44,004 nucleotides of DNA from 73-13 sp035555435 (GCA_035555435.1 DATMGN010000043.1:1-44004); one strand, 5' to 3'; numbered from the stretch's first letter, positions 20,047 to 28,599 are shown. Notes: generated by a model from the letters alone, not told the origin. Numbers and translations: made by a program.

Positions 20047-20102
20047 GGCCCCCTCCTCCGTCTCGGGCGGGACCAGCGCTGGGTACGACGGAAGAGGGGG
20101 CC
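20047..20102. repeat. Long hairpin in the argS/lipoprotein divergent spacer
   Basis: 16-bp inverted repeat with one mismatch, GGCCCCCTCCTCCGTC (20047-20062) against GACGGAAGAGGGGGCC (20087-20102). The 24-nt loop contains a perfect 10-bp palindrome CCAGCGCTGG (20073-20082). It lies upstream of both divergent starts, outside the predicted leaderless transcripts. It is not a T-box: no specifier stem or T-box core sequence is seen. Confidence 0.75.
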
Positions 20103-20211
20103 TTCGGAAAGAGGATGAGCGTGCGGCGCCGCGCTGACGCGAATCTGCGAAATTTCCGAGGGGCCGGGCCGCCGCGGGCGGATCCCCGGCACCGCGCCCG
20201 ACAATGGGCGC

Positions 20212-20811
20212 ATGGAACGACGCCGCCTCGCCCGCCCGACCATCGCGTTCTGCGCACTCGCACTCACGGCGCTCCTCGCCGGGTGCGCGGGGCAGGGCCC
20301 GGCCGCCCCGGTCGGCACCGAGACGCCGACACCGAGCACCGCCCCGACGCCGAGCACTACGACGACGCCCACCGCGACCCCCACGCCGACGACCGCCCCC
20401 GCGACCGAAGCCCAGCCGATCGGCGTCGGCTGCGACGGGTTGCTCAGCCTCCAGGGCGTCTACGACCTCAACCCGAACCTCTCCGTCGTGCCCGACCCCG
20501 AGCCCGCCGCCGGGACCATCGCGGCGACGCTCGTCGGCGGACTCGGCGTCGCGTGCGACCTCATCCACAACTCCAACGGCGAGATCCTCCTCGTCGCCGC
20601 TGCGACGCCTGGCAGCGAAACGCTCATGGCGCTGCGCGCGGCCGCGACCACCCCCGCCGAGCTCGGCGAGGCCGGCTTCGAGGCCTACTCGACCGGCACC
20701 GCGCTGCTCGCCTTCCGTGGCGACCTCGTGCTCAGCGCCGAGGCCGCGAGCTACTTCGGGCCCGAGGAACTGGCGGCCGCGCTGCGCATCGCGATCGCGT
20801 CGATCGGCTGA
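20212..20811 (+). CDS. Putative lipoprotein of unknown function
   Basis: 199 residues. An N-terminal signal (MERRRLARPTIAFCALALTA) ends in the lipobox LLAGC, so the mature protein should begin with a lipidated cysteine at about residue 24 on the outer face of the membrane. A Thr/Pro linker (about 34-65) follows, then a globular part with two cysteines (GVGCDGLL, GVACDLIHN) that could form a disulfide. I do not recognise the domain. A GACAAT -10-like box (20200-20205) lies 6 nt before the ATG. It is divergent from argS and followed by tRNA-Arg. Confidence 0.8.
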   Translation: MERRRLARPTIAFCALALTALLAGCAGQGPAAPVGTETPTPSTAPTPSTTTTPTATPTPTTAPATEAQPIGVGCDGLLSLQGVYDLNPNLSVVPDPEPAAGTIAATLVGGLGVACDLIHNSNGEILLVAAATPGSETLMALRAAATTPAELGEAGFEAYSTGTALLAFRGDLVLSAEAASYFGPEELAAALRIAIASIG

Positions 20812-20844
20812 GCCCGCGCCGTCGAGACGGGCGTCGCCCGCTGA

Positions 20845-20850
20845 TAGGAT
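20845..20850 (+). promoter_or_regulatory. Extended -10 box of tRNA-Arg
   Basis: TGA-TAGGAT, an extended -10 of the TGN-TANNNT type, ends 12 nt before the tRNA 5' end. No consensus -35 box is apparent upstream. Confidence 0.55.
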
Positions 20851-20862
20851 CGTTGACCGCAC

Positions 20863-20935
20863 GCCTCCGTAGCTCAGTGGATAGAGCGCCGGCTTCCGGT
20901 GCCGTAGGTCGGGGGTTCGAATCCCTCCGGGGGCA
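20863..20935 (+). tRNA. tRNA-Arg (anticodon CCG)
   Basis: 73-nt cloverleaf. The acceptor stem GCCTCCG pairs with CGGGGGC; D-arm GCTC/GAGC; T-arm GGGGG/CCCTC with loop TTCGAAT; discriminator A. The anticodon loop TTCCGGT puts CCG at positions 34-36, reading CGG codons, which are common in this high-GC genome. The outermost anticodon-stem pair is a C-T mismatch, the other four pair. CCA is not encoded. A strong hairpin follows directly. Confidence 0.93.
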
Positions 20936-20943
20936 CGCTGATC

Positions 20944-20974
20944 GAGAAGGGTCCCGCGACGCGGGGCCCTTCTC
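20944..20974. terminator. Hairpin terminator after tRNA-Arg
   Basis: 14-bp stem GAGAAGGGTCCCGC (20944-20957) and GCGGGGCCCTTCTC (20961-20974) with one T-G pair and loop GAC, starting 9 nt after the tRNA. The following tract (TCATGC) is not T-rich, as is usual for high-GC actinobacterial terminators. It lies between the tRNA and the converging ABC-F gene, so it may serve both strands. Confidence 0.8.
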
Positions 20975-20998
20975 TCATGCGAGCTCGCGATCCTCGGC

Positions 20999-22888
20999 TC
21001 AGCCGCCGAGCGCCTCCGAGAGCTCGAGCCAGCGCTCCTCGCGCTCGGCGAGCTCCGCCTCCAGCGCGCGCAGCTCGTCACCGAGCCGGAGGAGCGCCTC
21101 GTAGTCGGACTGCTCATGCGCCGCGAGATCCTCGTGCTTCGCGGCGATGAGCGCCGCGAGCCGCTCGAGGCGGCGCTCGGTCGACGCGAGGTCCTTCTCC
21201 GCCTGGCGGCGTTCGGCGCCGGTGAGGGCGGGGGCAGGGCCGGGGGCACCCTTCAACTCGCCTGCGGCTCCCTCAGGGAGCCGGGTGGTGGCGGCACGCG
21301 CGGCGGACGGGCCGGCCGCGAGGCGCAGGTACTCGTCGACCCCGCCCGGCAGATGGCGTAGGCCCCCGTCCAGAACCGCATACTGCTGATCGGTGACCCG
21401 TTCGACGAAGTAGCGGTCGTGGCTCACGACGATGAGGGTCCCCGGCCAGGAGTCGAGCACGTCCTCGAGCGCCGCGAGCATGTCGGTGTCGAGGTCGTTC
21501 GTCGGTTCGTCGAGGATCAGGACGTTCGGCTCGTCGAGCAGTACGAGCAGCAGCTGGAGCCGCCGCCGCTGGCCACCCGACAGGTCCGCGACGCGCGCGG
21601 AGAGGTGCTCGCGGGGGAAGCCGAGACGCTCCAGCAGCTGCGCCGGCGTCACATCCTTGCCATCGATCACGAACGTCGTCTTCGTCCGGGCGAGCACCTC
21701 GCGCACGCGATCGTCCTCGACCGGCGCGAGCGCGCCATAACCCTGGTCGAGCACGCCGATGCGCACCGTCTTGCCGTGCTTGACCCGGCCGCTCGTCGGC
21801 GCGATCTCCCCCGCGACGAGGCCGAGGAGGGTCGACTTGCCCGCGCCGTTCGCGCCGAGGATGCCGGTGCGCTCGCCCGGGGCGATGCGCCAGGTGACGT
21901 CGTGGAGGACCGGTCTCGATGCTCCGCCCTCGGCGGCAGTCGATCCGTGGGAGGCGACGGCCAACGACTCGCCGCGCTCGCTCAGCGAGCGGTCGGTGTC
22001 GAACGCGACGCCCGCGCCGATCAGGTCGACGACGTCCTTGCCGAGCCGCGCGGTCGCGAGCGAGCGCAGCGACACGGGGTCGCGCAGCGGCGGTACGTCG
22101 GCGATGAGCTCGTTCGCCGCGTCGATGCGGAACTTCGGCTTCGCCGTCCGCGCCGGCGCCCCGCGGCGCAGCCACGCGAGTTCCTTGCGCGCGAGGTTCT
22201 GCCGCTTGCGCTCGACGACGGCCGCCTGCCGATCGCGTTCGACCCGCTGCAGGATGTACGCCGCATAGCCGCCCTCGAACGGCTCCACGATGCGATCGTG
22301 CACCTCCCACGTCGTCGTCGACACCTCATCGAGGAACCAGCGATCGTGCGTCACAATGAGGAGGGCGCCCGCGTTCTGCCCCCAGCGCGACCTCAGGTGC
22401 CGGGCGAGCCAGGCGATGCCCTCGACATCGAGATGGTTCGTCGGCTCGTCGAGCGCGAGCACATCCCAGTCCCGCGTCAGCAGCGCCGCAAGCGCGACGC
22501 GGCGGCGCTGGCCGCCCGAGAGCGTGCCGACCGGCGCATCCCACGGGATGTCGCGCGCGAGCCCCGCGATGACGTCCCGGACGCGCGCGTCGCCCGCCCA
22601 CTCGTGCTCCGCGCGCTCACCGACGATCGTCGGGCCGACCGCGAGGTCCGGATCCAGGTCGTCGGCCTGCGACAAGACCCCGATCGTCGTACCGCCGCGG
22701 CGCGTGACCTGCCCCGAGTCCGGCTCCTGGACGCCCGCGAGGATCCGCAGCAGCGTCGACTTGCCGTCGCCGTTTCGGCCCACGATGCCGATGCGGTCGC
22801 CCTCGTCGACGCCGAGCGTGACGCCGTCGAAGACGACGCGCGTCGGATACTCGACGTGCAGGGACTCGGCCCCGAGGAGGTGCGCCAC
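20999..22888 (-). CDS. ABC-F family ATPase (two ATP-binding cassettes)
   Basis: 629 residues with no membrane segments. Cassette 1 has GRNGDGKST and LSGGQRRRVALAALL with DEPTNHLD; cassette 2 has GANGAGKST, LSGGQRRRLQLLLVL and DEPTNDLD. A C-terminal coiled coil (about 560-620) resembles Uup. ABC-F proteins act on the ribosome, in translation control or antibiotic protection. The start is GTG at 22888 (VAHLLGAESLHVEYP). Two stretches look inserted: residues about 315-326 coincide with a copy of repeat family 1, and residues about 535-546 with family 2. Both keep the frame and fall in linkers, before cassette 2 and before the coiled coil. Confidence 0.9.
   Translation of the reverse strand: MAHLLGAESLHVEYPTRVVFDGVTLGVDEGDRIGIVGRNGDGKSTLLRILAGVQEPDSGQVTRRGGTTIGVLSQADDLDPDLAVGPTIVGERAEHEWAGDARVRDVIAGLARDIPWDAPVGTLSGGQRRRVALAALLTRDWDVLALDEPTNHLDVEGIAWLARHLRSRWGQNAGALLIVTHDRWFLDEVSTTTWEVHDRIVEPFEGGYAAYILQRVERDRQAAVVERKRQNLARKELAWLRRGAPARTAKPKFRIDAANELIADVPPLRDPVSLRSLATARLGKDVVDLIGAGVAFDTDRSLSERGESLAVASHGSTAAEGGASRPVLHDVTWRIAPGERTGILGANGAGKSTLLGLVAGEIAPTSGRVKHGKTVRIGVLDQGYGALAPVEDDRVREVLARTKTTFVIDGKDVTPAQLLERLGFPREHLSARVADLSGGQRRRLQLLLVLLDEPNVLILDEPTNDLDTDMLAALEDVLDSWPGTLIVVSHDRYFVERVTDQQYAVLDGGLRHLPGGVDEYLRLAAGPSAARAATTRLPEGAAGELKGAPGPAPALTGAERRQAEKDLASTERRLERLAALIAAKHEDLAAHEQSDYEALLRLGDELRALEAELAEREERWLELSEALGG
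21251..21284. repeat. Palindromic repeat family 2, in-frame copy in the ABC-F gene
   Basis: CTTCAACTCGCC-TGCGGCTC-CCTCAGGGAGCCGG matches the intergenic copy at 18311-18342 in 26 of 32 aligned bases. In the minus-strand reading frame it encodes the loop RLPEGAAGELKG between cassette 2 and the C-terminal coiled coil. Confidence 0.6.
21912..21946. repeat. Palindromic repeat family 1, in-frame copy in the ABC-F gene
   Basis: 35-bp sequence starting GGTCTCGATGCTCCGCC and ending GGCAGTCGATCC; 30 of 35 bases match the intergenic copy at 37955-37989 without gaps. On the minus strand it encodes part of the linker ASHGSTAAEGGASRP just before cassette 2. Confidence 0.75.
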
Positions 22889-22984
22889 GGGCAACCATCC
22901 TGTCGTACCGAAGCCGAGCGTCCGTCCCGTACGCTGGACCGCGGAGTGTCGGGAAGCCTGGTCGACGACGACCGAAGGGCACCC

Positions 22985-23998
22985 ATGAAACTCCTGCGCA
23001 GCGAACGCGTCGCCGCCGTCCTCCTCCTCGCCGCCGCGATCGCGGGACTCGTCGTCGCGAACTCGCCCGCGGGTCACGCCGTGGAGCAGATCATGGCGTT
23101 CGAGCTCGGCTGGAGCGTCCACGCCTGGATCGAGGACGGGCTCCTCGCGTTCTTCTTCCTGATCGTGGCGATCGAGCTCCGGCACGAGTTCACCAACGGG
23201 GAGCTCCGGACCCCCGCGACCGCCGCGCGGCCCGCGATCGCCGCGGCGGGCGGCGTGCTCGTGCCGGTCGCGTGCTACCTCGCATTCACCGCGGGGACCG
23301 GACAGGAAGGCGGCTGGCCGATCCCGACCGCGACCGACGTCGCGTTCGCGCTCGGGGTGCTCGCGATCGCGAGCCGCGGGCTGCTCCCGCAGCGCGTCCG
23401 GGCCTTCCTGCTCGCCCTCGCGATCATCGACGACCTCGTCGGGATCCTCATCATCGCGCTGATGTTCGGGGCGGATCCGCACCGCCTCCCGACGCTCGCC
23501 GCGGTCGCGCTCGGCTTCCTGCTGCCGGCACGCGCCGGGCACGCCGTTCGACGCATCCTCGGACCCGCCGTCAACGCGATCGTGCTGCCGCTCTTCGCGT
23601 TCGCGGCGTGCCTCGTCGTGTTCCCCCAGGTATCGGGCGGCCTCGCGCCGGCGTTCTGGGGCATTCTCGTCGCGCTCCCCGTCGGCAAGCTCGTCGGCAT
23701 CGCGGGCGCGGCATGGCTCGCAGACCGGGCGTTGACGCGCCAGCGACGGAACCGGATGACGCTGCTCGAGCTGACGAGTCTCGGCGCGCTCGGCGGCATC
23801 GGCTTCACCGTCTCGCTGCTCCTCGCTTCACTCGCCTTCGCATCCCAACCGCAGCTGCGCACCGAGGCGATCCTCGCGGTCCTGCTCGGCTCGTGCGTCT
23901 CGGTCGGGCTCGCCCTCGTCCTCGTGACACTGCAAGCGTCCCGCTATCGCGCACTCGGCCGGATCCGAGCGCGGGTGATCGCCGACTCGGCGCGCTGA
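22985..23998 (+). CDS. nhaA: Na+/H+ antiporter NhaA
   Basis: 337 residues, about eleven membrane helices. The conserved ion-binding aspartates are present: TATDVAFALGVLAI (the Asp133 region) and LAIIDDLVGILIIALMF (the Asp163-Asp164 pair). It exchanges external H+ for internal Na+ at alkaline pH or high salt. It is shorter than E. coli NhaA (388) with trimmed loops. The ATG at 22985 follows GACGACCGAAGGGCACCC. A TACGCT box near 22926 could drive it with a leader of about 47 nt, divergent from the ABC-F gene. Confidence 0.93.
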   Translation: MKLLRSERVAAVLLLAAAIAGLVVANSPAGHAVEQIMAFELGWSVHAWIEDGLLAFFFLIVAIELRHEFTNGELRTPATAARPAIAAAGGVLVPVACYLAFTAGTGQEGGWPIPTATDVAFALGVLAIASRGLLPQRVRAFLLALAIIDDLVGILIIALMFGADPHRLPTLAAVALGFLLPARAGHAVRRILGPAVNAIVLPLFAFAACLVVFPQVSGGLAPAFWGILVALPVGKLVGIAGAAWLADRALTRQRRNRMTLLELTSLGALGGIGFTVSLLLASLAFASQPQLRTEAILAVLLGSCVSVGLALVLVTLQASRYRALGRIRARVIADSAR

Positions 23999-24021
23999 AC
24001 CCCTCCGGATAGCCTGAGGTC

Positions 24022-25212
24022 GTGGCCCGGATCGTCATCGCCCCCGACTCGTTCAAGGGCACGCTCGACGCCGCGGCGGCGGCCGCCGCGATCGCGGACG
24101 GCTGGGCCTCGGTGCGCCCCGACGACGACCTCCTGCTGCTCCCGCAGGCCGACGGCGGCGAGGGGACGCTCGACGCGATCGCGGCGGCGACCCCTGGCGC
24201 CAGGGTGCTCGACGCGGGTCTCGTCACGGGACCGCACGGCGCCCCCGTCCCTGCCCATTGGCTTCAGCTGCCGGACGGCACCGCGGTCGTCGAGCTCGCC
24301 GTCTCGAGCGGGATCACCCTCATGCTCGAGCTCGACGCTCTGGGCGCGACGACGCGGGGCCTCGGCGAGGTGATCCGGCGCGCGGTCGAGGAGGGGGCGT
24401 CGCGACTCGTCATCGCGGCCGGCGGATCGGCGTCGACCGATGGCGCGACGGGTGCGCTCGCGGCGCTCGGCGCCCGGTTCCTCGACGCTGACGGGCGCGA
24501 GCTCCCCGATGGCGGCGGCGCGCTCGCCCGGCTCGCCACGATCGACGTGTCCGGACTCGTCGCGGTGCCGCCCGCGCGGGTGCTCAGCGACGTCACGGCG
24601 CCCCTCACGGGCCCGGGGGGCGCCGCGGCCGTGTTCGGTCCGCAGAAGGGCGCGACGCCCGAGGACGTCGAAGCGCTCGACGCGGCGCTCGCGCGGCTGG
24701 CGGAGGTCTCGTCCGGCGCGAGGGCGCGTGCCCCGCACGAGGGCGGGGCGGGCGCGAATGCCCTCGGCTCGAGCGGATCCCCTCCGCTCGCGCAGGCGAT
24801 CGACGAGAGAACGCCGGGCGGCGGCTCCGCGGGCGGCACCGGCTACGGCCTCGCCGCCTTCCTCGGCGCGCGGATCGAGCCCGGTGCGGCGGCGATCGCC
24901 GACCTCACCGGCCTGAGCGCCGCGCTCGGGACCGCCGACCTCGTCGTCACCGGCGAGGGACGCTACGACGCCCAGTCGAGCATCGGCAAGGTCGCGGGCC
25001 ACGCGATCGCCGCGGCCCGGGCCGCGGGAGCGCGCGTCGCGGTCGTCGCGGGTGCGCTCGGCTCCGACGCGGTGCTCGATGCCGCCCGCGGCGGCCCCGA
25101 CGAGCTCCTCGTGCTTGCCGATCTCGCGGGCGGTGCCGATCGGGCGATCGCGGAGCCCGCGCGCTGGCTCCGCGAGGCGGGCGCGGGGCTCGCCACGGCG
25201 TTCTCCCCCTGA
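24022..25212 (+). CDS. glxK: Glycerate kinase
   Basis: 396 residues of the GlxK family. The N-terminus ARIVIAPDSFKGTLDA and the motif LPQADGGEGTLDAI are characteristic, and 'VVTGEGRYDAQSSIGKV' is intact near the C-terminus. It phosphorylates glycerate from glyoxylate/tartronate or serine breakdown. The start is GTG at 24022, 6 nt after TAGCCT (24010-24015), so the mRNA is probably leaderless. Residues about 232-275 (SSGARARAPHEGG to GGGSAGGTG) are longer and more irregular than the short PGAGAAGG linker usual here, which suggests an in-frame insertion. Confidence 0.93.
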   Translation: MARIVIAPDSFKGTLDAAAAAAAIADGWASVRPDDDLLLLPQADGGEGTLDAIAAATPGARVLDAGLVTGPHGAPVPAHWLQLPDGTAVVELAVSSGITLMLELDALGATTRGLGEVIRRAVEEGASRLVIAAGGSASTDGATGALAALGARFLDADGRELPDGGGALARLATIDVSGLVAVPPARVLSDVTAPLTGPGGAAAVFGPQKGATPEDVEALDAALARLAEVSSGARARAPHEGGAGANALGSSGSPPLAQAIDERTPGGGSAGGTGYGLAAFLGARIEPGAAAIADLTGLSAALGTADLVVTGEGRYDAQSSIGKVAGHAIAAARAAGARVAVVAGALGSDAVLDAARGGPDELLVLADLAGGADRAIAEPARWLREAGAGLATAFSP

Positions 25213-25215
25213 CGC

Positions 25216-25281
25216 ACGTAGGAGATCCGGCGGACGTAGGAGATCTTGGGGCGCAAAGGTCCTGGCGTCGCCGGATCTCCT
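25216..25281. repeat. Direct and inverted repeats between glxK and the cysteine desulfurase gene
   Basis: ACGTAGGAGATC occurs twice (25216-25227 and 25234-25245). AGGAGATCCGGCG (25220-25232) is the exact inverse of CGCCGGATCTCCT (25269-25281), leaving a 36-nt interior. The genes on each side converge, so this may act as a bidirectional terminator. Confidence 0.75.
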
Positions 25282-25305
25282 TGGTTCAGGACGTGTGCGG
25301 CCCGC

Positions 25306-26451
25306 TCAGAACGCGGCGCGCGCCGCCGCGACCGCCTCCGGGAGCGCGCCGAGGAGCGCCTCCACGTCGGACTCCGTCGTCGTGCGACCGAGCGTCACGC
25401 GCAGCGCCGAACGGGCCGCCGGCTCGTCGAGCCCGACCGCGAGGAGCACGTGCGAGGGCTCGGACACGCCGGCGCGGCACGCCGAGCCGACCGAGACGGA
25501 GAATCCGGCCTGGTCGAGCACGAAGAGGAGCGTCTCGCCGAGGAGCCCGGGGAAGGTCGCGTGCACGTGGCCCGGCAGCCGGTGCTCGTCCCCGCTCAGC
25601 CGGGCGTCGGGGAACTCGGAGCGGATCGCCGCCGCGAGGCGATCCGCGAGCGCGCGCAACCGGACGTCCTCCGCCGCCATGCTCGCAGCGGCCGACTCGG
25701 CCGCGACCGCGAGCGCCACCGCGCCCGCGACGTCCATCGTGCCCGAGCGGGCCGGCTGCTGGCCGCCGCCGTGGACGAGCGCCTCCGGCGTGGCTCCGCG
25801 GCGCACCAGGAGCGCGCCCGTGCCGATCGGCGCGCCGAACTTGTGGCCCGAGATCGACATCGCGGTCGCCCCGCTGCGTCGGAACGAGATCGGGACGTGT
25901 CCGAACGCGGCGACGGCGTCCCAGTGCAGCGGCGCCCCGACCTCGGCCGCGAGGTCGGCGATCGCATCGACGTCCTCGATCGTGCCGATCTCGTTGTTCG
26001 CCCAAAGCAGGCTGAGGACCGCGACCGAGCGCGTGCCGCCCGCCTCGATGAGGGCGCCGAGCTCCGGCACGATCACGCGGCCGACCGGATCAACCGGGAC
26101 GAGGTCGGCGCGCGCACCCCGGGCGACGAGCCACTCGACGGCGTCGAGTGTCGCGTGGTGCTCCGCCGGGGACGTCACGATACGGTCGCGGCCCGCGCCG
26201 GCGGCCCACATGAGGCCCTTGACGGCGATGTTGACCGATTCGGTGCCGCCGCCCGTGAAGACCACCTCGGTCGGGTGCGCATCGGCGACCGCCGCGAAGC
26301 GCTCCCGCGCCTCCTCCAGCTGCGCCCGCGCGGCGCGGCCAGCGGCGTGGATCGACGACGGGTTGCCCACCCGTCCGATCGCGTCCGCGTATGCGCTCGC
26401 CGCCTCCGGCAGCACGGGCGCCGACGCGGCGTGGTCGAGGTAGACGTTCAC
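25306..26451 (-). CDS. Cysteine desulfurase (IscS/NifS family)
   Basis: 381 residues, PLP-dependent. The N-terminus VNVYLDHAASAPVLPEA, the PLP lysine in SISGHKFGAPIGTG (about 203) and the catalytic cysteine in SVGSACRAGVSEP (about 324) are all present. It removes sulfur from cysteine as a persulfide for Fe-S clusters or tRNA thiolation. The neighbours are not iscU or suf genes; in related genomes a gene of this type often pairs with mnmA, which is not in the window, so the sulfur acceptor is uncertain. The start is GTG at 26451 after GGGGGAGGATT. Confidence 0.92.
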   Translation of the reverse strand: MNVYLDHAASAPVLPEAASAYADAIGRVGNPSSIHAAGRAARAQLEEARERFAAVADAHPTEVVFTGGGTESVNIAVKGLMWAAGAGRDRIVTSPAEHHATLDAVEWLVARGARADLVPVDPVGRVIVPELGALIEAGGTRSVAVLSLLWANNEIGTIEDVDAIADLAAEVGAPLHWDAVAAFGHVPISFRRSGATAMSISGHKFGAPIGTGALLVRRGATPEALVHGGGQQPARSGTMDVAGAVALAVAAESAAASMAAEDVRLRALADRLAAAIRSEFPDARLSGDEHRLPGHVHATFPGLLGETLLFVLDQAGFSVSVGSACRAGVSEPSHVLLAVGLDEPAARSALRVTLGRTTTESDVEALLGALPEAVAAARAAF

Positions 26452-26535
26452 GCCCCAATCCTCCCCCGGCGTTCTGACTTCGCCGCGAAGGCGTGCGGTC
26501 AGGCTCCGTGCGCCGGTTTGAGTAGCCTGGGCCGC

Positions 26536-28599
26536 ATGCCCGAGACCGCCACGGACCTGCCGCTCGGGGTGCACCTCACCCCGCACGGCGGTCGGCTCGC
26601 GGTGTGGTCGGCCCACGCGACGTCGATCGAGGCCTGCCTCTTCGACCCGCACGACGCCGACGCGATCGCCGCGCGCATGCCGCTCGAGCCGGTGGGCGAC
26701 GGGCTGTGGGCGCTGGAGTCGCGCCACCTCGAGCCCGGCGTGCGCTACTCGCTGCGCGCGGACGGACCGGAGGGGCCAGGGCACGTCTTCGACCCGGGCG
26801 TCAACCTCCTGGACCCTTACGCGCGCGGCCTCGTGCGAGCGCACAGCGGCGAATGGCGCGGCTACGTCCAGGAGGAGGACCCGTTCGACTGGGGCGTCTC
26901 GACTCACCCGCGCACGGGCCTGGACCACACGGTCGTGTACGAGGCGCACGTCAAGGGCCTCACGAAGCTCAACCCCGCCGTCCCGGAGGAGCTGCGGGGC
27001 ACCTACGCCGGCATCGCGCACGAGTCGACGATCGCGTACCTCAAGGACCTCGGCGTCACCGCGATCGAGTTGCTGCCGATCCATCAGTTCGTGTCGGAGC
27101 AGCGCCTCATCCGCCAGGGCCTCATCAACTACTGGGGCTACAACACGCTCAACTTCTTCACGCCGCACGCGCCGTACGCGAGCCGCGCCGCCCAGATCGG
27201 CGGCACGGGCGCGATTCTGCGCGAGTTCAAGGGCATGGTCCGACTGCTGCACGAGGCGGGCATCGAGGTGTTCCTCGACGTCGTGTACAACCACACGTCC
27301 GAGGAGGGCCTTTCGGGCCCGACGACGAGCTTCCGCGGCCTCGACAACCGCTCCTACTACCGGCAGGGCGACGAGGGCGAGTACATCGACACGACCGGGT
27401 GCGGCAACGCGCTCGACACGAGCGTGCCGGCGGTCTCGCGGCTCGTGCTCGACTCGCTGCGCTACTGGGTCGAGGAAGTGCGGATCGACGGCTTCCGCTT
27501 CGATCTCGCGGTCACGCTCGCCCGAGACGAGCACCACGAGTTCGACCCGCGCCACCCGCTGCTCGAGGCGATCTCGGGCGATCCGGTGCTCGCCGGCACG
27601 AAGCTCATCGCCGAGCCGTGGGACGTGGGCCTCGGCGGCTGGCAGGTGGGCCGCTTCCCCGACGGCTGGTCGGAGTGGAACGACGGCTTCCGCGACCGGA
27701 TGCGCCGATTCTGGCTGACCGACATCCGCGCCGCTCGGGAGCACGGCGAGGCGCCCGACGGTATCGGCCCGCTCGCGCGGCGGATCGCCGGCTCGGCGCA
27801 CGTGTTCTCGGCAGAACGCGGTCCGCTCGCCTCGGTCAACTTCGTCACCGCCCACGACGGGTTCACGCTCGCGGACGTCACGGCCTACGACGAGAAGCAC
27901 AACCTCGGCAACGGCGAGGACAACCGCGACGGCGCGTCGAGCAATCTGAGCTTCAACCACGGCGTCGAGGGCCCGACGAAGGACGCCGCGGTGCTCGATG
28001 CGCGGCGCAAGGCGATGCGCAATCTGCTCGGCACGCTGTTGCTGTCCAGTGGTGTGCCGATGCTGACGGCCGGCGACGAGATGGGCCGCAGCCAGCGCGG
28101 CAACAACAACGCGTACAACCAGGATTCGGAGCTGACCTGGCTGCCGTGGGAGCTGCACGAGTGGCAGCGCGACCTGCTCACGGTCGCCCGGGAGCTGACC
28201 CGCTTCCGCCGCGAGCACCCTGCGCTGCGGCCGGTGCGCTACGGCGTGTGGGGCGAGACGGTGCCCGGCGCGACGCAGATGGACTGGTACAACAAGGACG
28301 GCGAGCCCATGACGATGGAGGACTGGGACTCGCCCGCCGAGCGCACGCTCCAGTACCTCGCCGCCTCGACCCCGGAGTTCGAGCCCTTCAACCGCGTGCT
28401 CATCGTCGTCCACGGGCTCGAGGGCGATATCGAGGTCGTGCTGCCGGCGCATGAGGGAGTCGAGTCGTACACGCTGCTCTGGGACTCCGCGGTGCAGGTC
28501 TTCCCGGGCGAGATCGCCTACCGGCCGGGGATGTCGATTCCCATCTCGGGCGCGTCGATCCGGCTGTTCCAGGCGCTCGACGCCGAGGCGGCGCCATGA
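26536..28599 (+). CDS. glgX: Glycogen debranching enzyme GlgX
   Basis: 687 residues, GH13 family. An N-terminal CBM48-like domain (about 10-110) precedes the TIM barrel. The catalytic nucleophile lies in RIDGFRFDLAVTL (about 320), the acid/base in LIAEPWDVG (about 358) and the third acid in VTAHDGFTLADV (about 440). It hydrolyses alpha-1,6 branches of limit dextrins. The ATG at 26536 stands 7 nt after TAGCCT (26523-26528), suggesting leaderless translation. It overlaps nnrD by four bases (ATGA). Confidence 0.95.
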   Translation: MPETATDLPLGVHLTPHGGRLAVWSAHATSIEACLFDPHDADAIAARMPLEPVGDGLWALESRHLEPGVRYSLRADGPEGPGHVFDPGVNLLDPYARGLVRAHSGEWRGYVQEEDPFDWGVSTHPRTGLDHTVVYEAHVKGLTKLNPAVPEELRGTYAGIAHESTIAYLKDLGVTAIELLPIHQFVSEQRLIRQGLINYWGYNTLNFFTPHAPYASRAAQIGGTGAILREFKGMVRLLHEAGIEVFLDVVYNHTSEEGLSGPTTSFRGLDNRSYYRQGDEGEYIDTTGCGNALDTSVPAVSRLVLDSLRYWVEEVRIDGFRFDLAVTLARDEHHEFDPRHPLLEAISGDPVLAGTKLIAEPWDVGLGGWQVGRFPDGWSEWNDGFRDRMRRFWLTDIRAAREHGEAPDGIGPLARRIAGSAHVFSAERGPLASVNFVTAHDGFTLADVTAYDEKHNLGNGEDNRDGASSNLSFNHGVEGPTKDAAVLDARRKAMRNLLGTLLLSSGVPMLTAGDEMGRSQRGNNNAYNQDSELTWLPWELHEWQRDLLTVARELTRFRREHPALRPVRYGVWGETVPGATQMDWYNKDGEPMTMEDWDSPAERTLQYLAASTPEFEPFNRVLIVVHGLEGDIEVVLPAHEGVESYTLLWDSAVQVFPGEIAYRPGMSIPISGASIRLFQALDAEAAP

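Noticed and set aside
20023..20102. T-box riboswitch upstream of argS
   Set aside because: No T-box core or specifier loop, and the likely promoter lies downstream of the hairpin.
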